DNA from: Ilex aquifolium
Lineage: Eukaryota; Streptophyta; Magnoliopsida; Aquifoliales; Aquifoliaceae
Assembly: GCA_951799425.1 (NCBI GenBank)
Contig: OX637391.1
Span: 53,729,069-53,793,068 of the forward strand
DNA: 64,000 nt
Reading direction: 5' to 3'
In this document: piece by piece, positions 60,689 to 64,000 of the stretch
How positions within the stretch are numbered: the first letter of the stretch is position 1
Layout: each line of letters begins with the position of its first letter
Translations under genes and position numbers: made by a program
The notes under the pieces: model-generated
Told to the model about the DNA's origin: nothing
The model's database searches: none
Seen by the model: the letters and a program-made list of their open reading frames with translations, nothing else

Positions 60689-60952
60689 CATTTTTTATAT
60701 ATATCATCTCCAAACATTTTTGTTGTTGATCTGTCACCGAAGCATTGAAATTGGTAATGTGGGCCCCATCTTAGACCCTAGTTGGGGCCCAAAAAATGAA
60801 ATTGAAAATGTCAATCTCCAACATGATTCCATTTACACTTTCCTACCCTTCGTTGATAGCGGTTGGATGTTAAAACTGTTCATGGGCTTCACGTCTCTCA
60901 CCTCCTCCTCGAATTTAAATGTAGGTGAGTTCACGTTCTACTGATCCAGACT

Positions 60953-60975
60953 CACACACACACACACACACACAC
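60953..60975. repeat. (CA)n microsatellite
   Basis: An ACACACAC run just upstream of the TATA-like sequence of the DUF547 gene. Confidence 0.85.
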
Positions 60976-60980
60976 CCCCT

Positions 60981-60988
60981 TATATATA
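60981..60988 (+). promoter_or_regulatory. Possible TATA box of the DUF547 gene
   Basis: TATATATA lies about 210 bp upstream of the start codon, with room for a short leader. There is no other support. Confidence 0.4.
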
Positions 60989-61193
60989 GGTTTTGTGTCA
61001 AACTCTTCCACTGGGCATCTTTTGCAATAACCTGTTCTCTTTAATGATGAAATCCTAAATTCATAATCATCCACCCAAACTCTCTATCACTGTGTGTGTG
61101 AGTGCGCGGGGGCGTGTGTAGTGGATAATAATTCCATTAGTACTACTACAACCCCTGAGGTTCTCAAATTCATGGTGTAATAGTACGTGAATA

Positions 61194-62059
61194 ATGAAAT
61201 TTGAAGACTTATTGATGCAGCCAAGCGAGGATAAGCAGAGAAGACTTGATCTTAAGGAGCAGGAGGAGGTGAGATATCATGGCCATTTCTTTATCCGGGG
61301 ATGTTTCCCCCTCGGATTGGATTACCTTTAACCAAAAATGGTTGGAGAAATGTAATTCCTGACAATAAATATGTTGCAGGTTGAGAAATTGGAAGCAGAA
61401 TTAGATGGGGAGCTGAAACTGAAAAAGATTTTGCAATGTGCACTACAAGGACCTGTTCATTCTTGCCCATGTCTTTCCTCATTGCTGCCAAACAAGGTAT
61501 GAATGTTATATAAAGAAAGACTTATTTCCAATCTTCTCAACTGATACATTTGCCAATTTATTGAAGTAGTCCATGTGTTTGGTTTAGGCACTAGATAATA
61601 TTAGATTGGACAAACCCATCCATCTCATACCCATCCATCCAGGCCTTGGACTAATTATAGTGATAATGTTTTTTTATCTCATGTTCGGTTCAAATATTAA
61701 GAAGTAGTGGACCCCACATTTATCGCATCTAATATTTTGTTTGAATGGAGTATTGAATGATGGTATAAACATTAAATTACTAAAAAATTCTCAAGATAAT
61801 TATATTCTAGAGATTCTTAAGGGTAAAATTTTTTTTTTTGTCAAAACACATCCCAACCGGACTATTTAAACCCACCAAATAGGTGGGTTTATTTAAGAGG
61901 CTATATGTGAGTTTAAAAATACTATTCATCCGGGTCGGGTGATAATAGTGTGTCCAAAGTGTGTATCCAAACAAGAGAGTAAATAGAATAAGGTAGGCCC
62001 AGACATTATTTTGTCCAAGATTCCCTCCCTAAACCAAACACATCAAAGGCTCAATGTAT

Positions 62060-62103
<44 letters not shown>

Positions 62104-64000
62104 AAAACCCTTAAAACATTTACTCTGCTGGAGAGCATGATCTCATTTTTGCCATTCAATCCTATTAGGACTATGTCTATCATGTAATCTCTCAATATAC
62201 AATACAATGATGACACACCACATCCAACTAGACACTAATCTGTTCTGGATAGTACTTGACACAAAGGATTCAGACACTGAACACAGAACACAAACTGTTC
62301 AAGTTAATAATCTCAAAGGCTTTCATTGAAAAAGAATGCTCTCAATAGCTAGATTGTTTAAAAATGCAGGTTCGAGTGCTTCTTGCAGAACTGGCTATGG
62401 TTGAAGAAGAAATAATTTGGCTGGAGAGAAAAGTGGATGAGCTGAAATTCAGCTTGCACCAAGAGAAGAGCAAGACCAAAGAACAAGAAATGCTGTGGCT
62501 GCAATGGGGGCAGCAGCAACAGATGCAGTTAATTAGCAGAGAGGGAAATCAAACAGAGCTCAAGGATTTTGACTTGCTTTCCAGATCACTAAATTGTGAA
62601 GAATATAGAAAGGATAGACTTGTGAGAGGCAGAAGAGTTTCCATGGGGTCCTCCATGGAAATCCAAAGCATGTCTTCCACAAGATCCACCGGTAAAATAC
62701 CTTAAAATGTTTTCTCTGAACATAGTATCATCACACCCCACAATCACAAAGGATTCATCACACACCATTACTGATGGGGTCGAATAACCAAAGTCCGACG
62801 CTATCGGATTTTGACCTTGATTATTGTTTTCAGGCATATATGGAGTATTTAGTTATAAAAAAATCAACCATCATACATGGGTTGCACCCTCCTAAGTGAT
62901 TGTACCCTTAAAAAAAATGTTATGAATAAAATTACTAAACCTTATGTGTAGTTTTTGGTTGTGGGAACAGAGGAAATTGCAGAGAATTCAAGATGTTCCA
63001 GAAGAGGCAGAAATTATAGCCAAACAGATGCAGCTGTTGTCGAGAAACCAAATAAGCTCTCAGAAGAACTGATCAAATGCTTGATAGGCATATTTCTGCA
63101 ACTGAACCAGGCACCATTGGACTCCAAAAGATCTGCCATTGTTCCTAAGCATCCTCTCTCCTGCAAGAACTCAAAAGGATTCATGTCGAAAACCTCATTC
63201 AACTGTACAATACCTGCATGTTCATTCGATGATAGCTCGTCAAACCTTGACCCTTATGGCATATTACCAGATCTAGATGGCACTATCAGAGATGTTGGCC
63301 CGTACAAAACTTTTGTCCAAATCACCCGACATTCACTGGACACTGGCCGTGTTTCTGAATGCTTTCCAGCGATGGGAAAATTGAGGTAGTTCTCTAGTTT
63401 CTAAGCGTGATAACTAGTTTTTAACTTGTAAAGAACCCTTTAAATTGCTCATTGCTTCCAGGATATTAATGCATAAGCTCTGCAATGTGGACTTGACTTA
63501 CTTGACCTACAAGCAGAAGTTAGCATTCTGGATTAACATCTACAATGGCTGCATAATGCATGTACTGTAAGACATCTTGAGCCTCGTAAATAAGAAACCT
63601 GATACATATATCACACACTAATAACAGTAATGCATTATCTATTCCAGGCATTTTTACAACATGGGTTGCCTTCAACACAGGAGAAACTACTAGCTCTCAT
63701 GAACAAGGTATGCATGTGAAGTCTGGCAAAATTACTGCAGTTAAGCAATCATAGAAAGAACTCGTTAAGCACAAACAGGAACCACAAAACATACCTAGGA
63801 CTGACTGTTCAAATCTTTTAGAAATCTACTCTATAATAAATTGGTGCTGGCAGAGTAAAGCAATCGAAAAAAAAATAAGATGAGGACTTTGTAGATTGTT
63901 ATGCTATATGATGGTGCATTTCTTACCCACCAGGCTGCTATGAATGTGGGTGGCATTGTACTAAATGCTTTGGCTATTGAGCACTTCATTCTCCGTCATC
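61194..64000 (+). CDS. Lzipper-MIP1/DUF547 protein, 5' part, 7 exons seen
   Basis: The exons are 61194-61268, 61380-61496, 62370-62691, 62971-63385, 63462-63561, 63648-63707 and 63934 to beyond the edge; at least 385 residues. The N-terminal coiled coil (exons 1-3: RRLDLKEQEEVEKLEAELDG and LAELAMVEEEIIWLERKVDEL) is the Lzipper-MIP1 ternary-complex-factor region. A polar Ser-rich linker follows in exon 4. The DUF547 domain starts in exon 5 (KQKLAFWINIYNGCIMH) and continues GLPSTQEKLLALMNKA and NVGGIVLNALAIEHF. An in-frame TGA just before the ATG supports the start. Members of this family bind MADS-domain or other partners through the leucine zipper; the DUF547 role is unknown. Intron 2 holds a GA tract. 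The 3' end lies outside the window. Confidence 0.93.
62065..62100. repeat. (GA)n microsatellite in intron 2 of the DUF547 gene
   Basis: An uninterrupted GA run of about 36 bp. It is spliced out with the intron. Confidence 0.9.

Noticed and set aside
60720-60944. 74-codon ORF between the tRNA and the DUF547 gene
   Set aside because: No domain, and it lies upstream of the likely TATA box; promoter-side spacer.

Overview
The window is nuclear DNA of a flowering plant, most likely a eudicot. The evidence is AT-rich spacers, GT-AG introns of mostly 80-1500 bp, plant-specific gene families (RLCK-VII kinase, DUF506, Lzipper-MIP1/DUF547, SC35-like SR protein, 16-kDa phloem-protein-type C2 protein) and a dense load of plant transposons. 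The species cannot be fixed from the sequence alone.

Layout. 1-4341: left part of a Ty3/gypsy retroelement on the minus strand with one long terminal repeat. 5256-7155 (-): three-exon DUF506 gene. 7.2-16.4 kb: gene-free repeat field with a TIR element, LTR relics, two SINEs with target-site duplications, a near-perfect inverted repeat and a LINE relic. 16414-25360 (+): complete nine-exon cytosolic triosephosphate isomerase gene, whose sixth intron carries a fossil Ty1/copia element. 25.4-31.5 kb: spacer with a Harbinger-type MITE and a hAT-type element. 31550-34543 (+): six-exon RLCK-VII (APK1/PBL-like) kinase. 36808-41460 (+): ten-exon RlmN-type radical SAM RNA methyltransferase. 42647-43851: MULE-type element holding a hAT MITE and an RTE LINE tail, ending about 100 bp upstream of the TATA box of an SC35-like SR splicing-factor gene (coding 45404-50848, +). 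51.4-53.4 kb: LINE relic, dispersed repeat and another MULE-type element. 54231-58845 (+): five-exon C2-domain protein. 60616-60688 (+): tRNA-Lys(UUU). 61194 to the end (+): 5' part of a Lzipper-MIP1/DUF547 gene, cut by the window edge.

The six protein-coding genes other than the partial last one were assembled exon by exon. In each, summed exon lengths are divisible by three and the splice phases agree, giving 310 (DUF506), 254 (TPI), 397 (RLCK), 406 (RlmN-like), 270 (SR) and 157 (C2) residues. The genes do not form a pathway; they are unrelated housekeeping and signalling genes. I found no new multi-gene system. The notable material is transposon architecture with readable insertion order, repeats lying inside or against genes, and several splice-site and upstream-ORF options in the SR gene.
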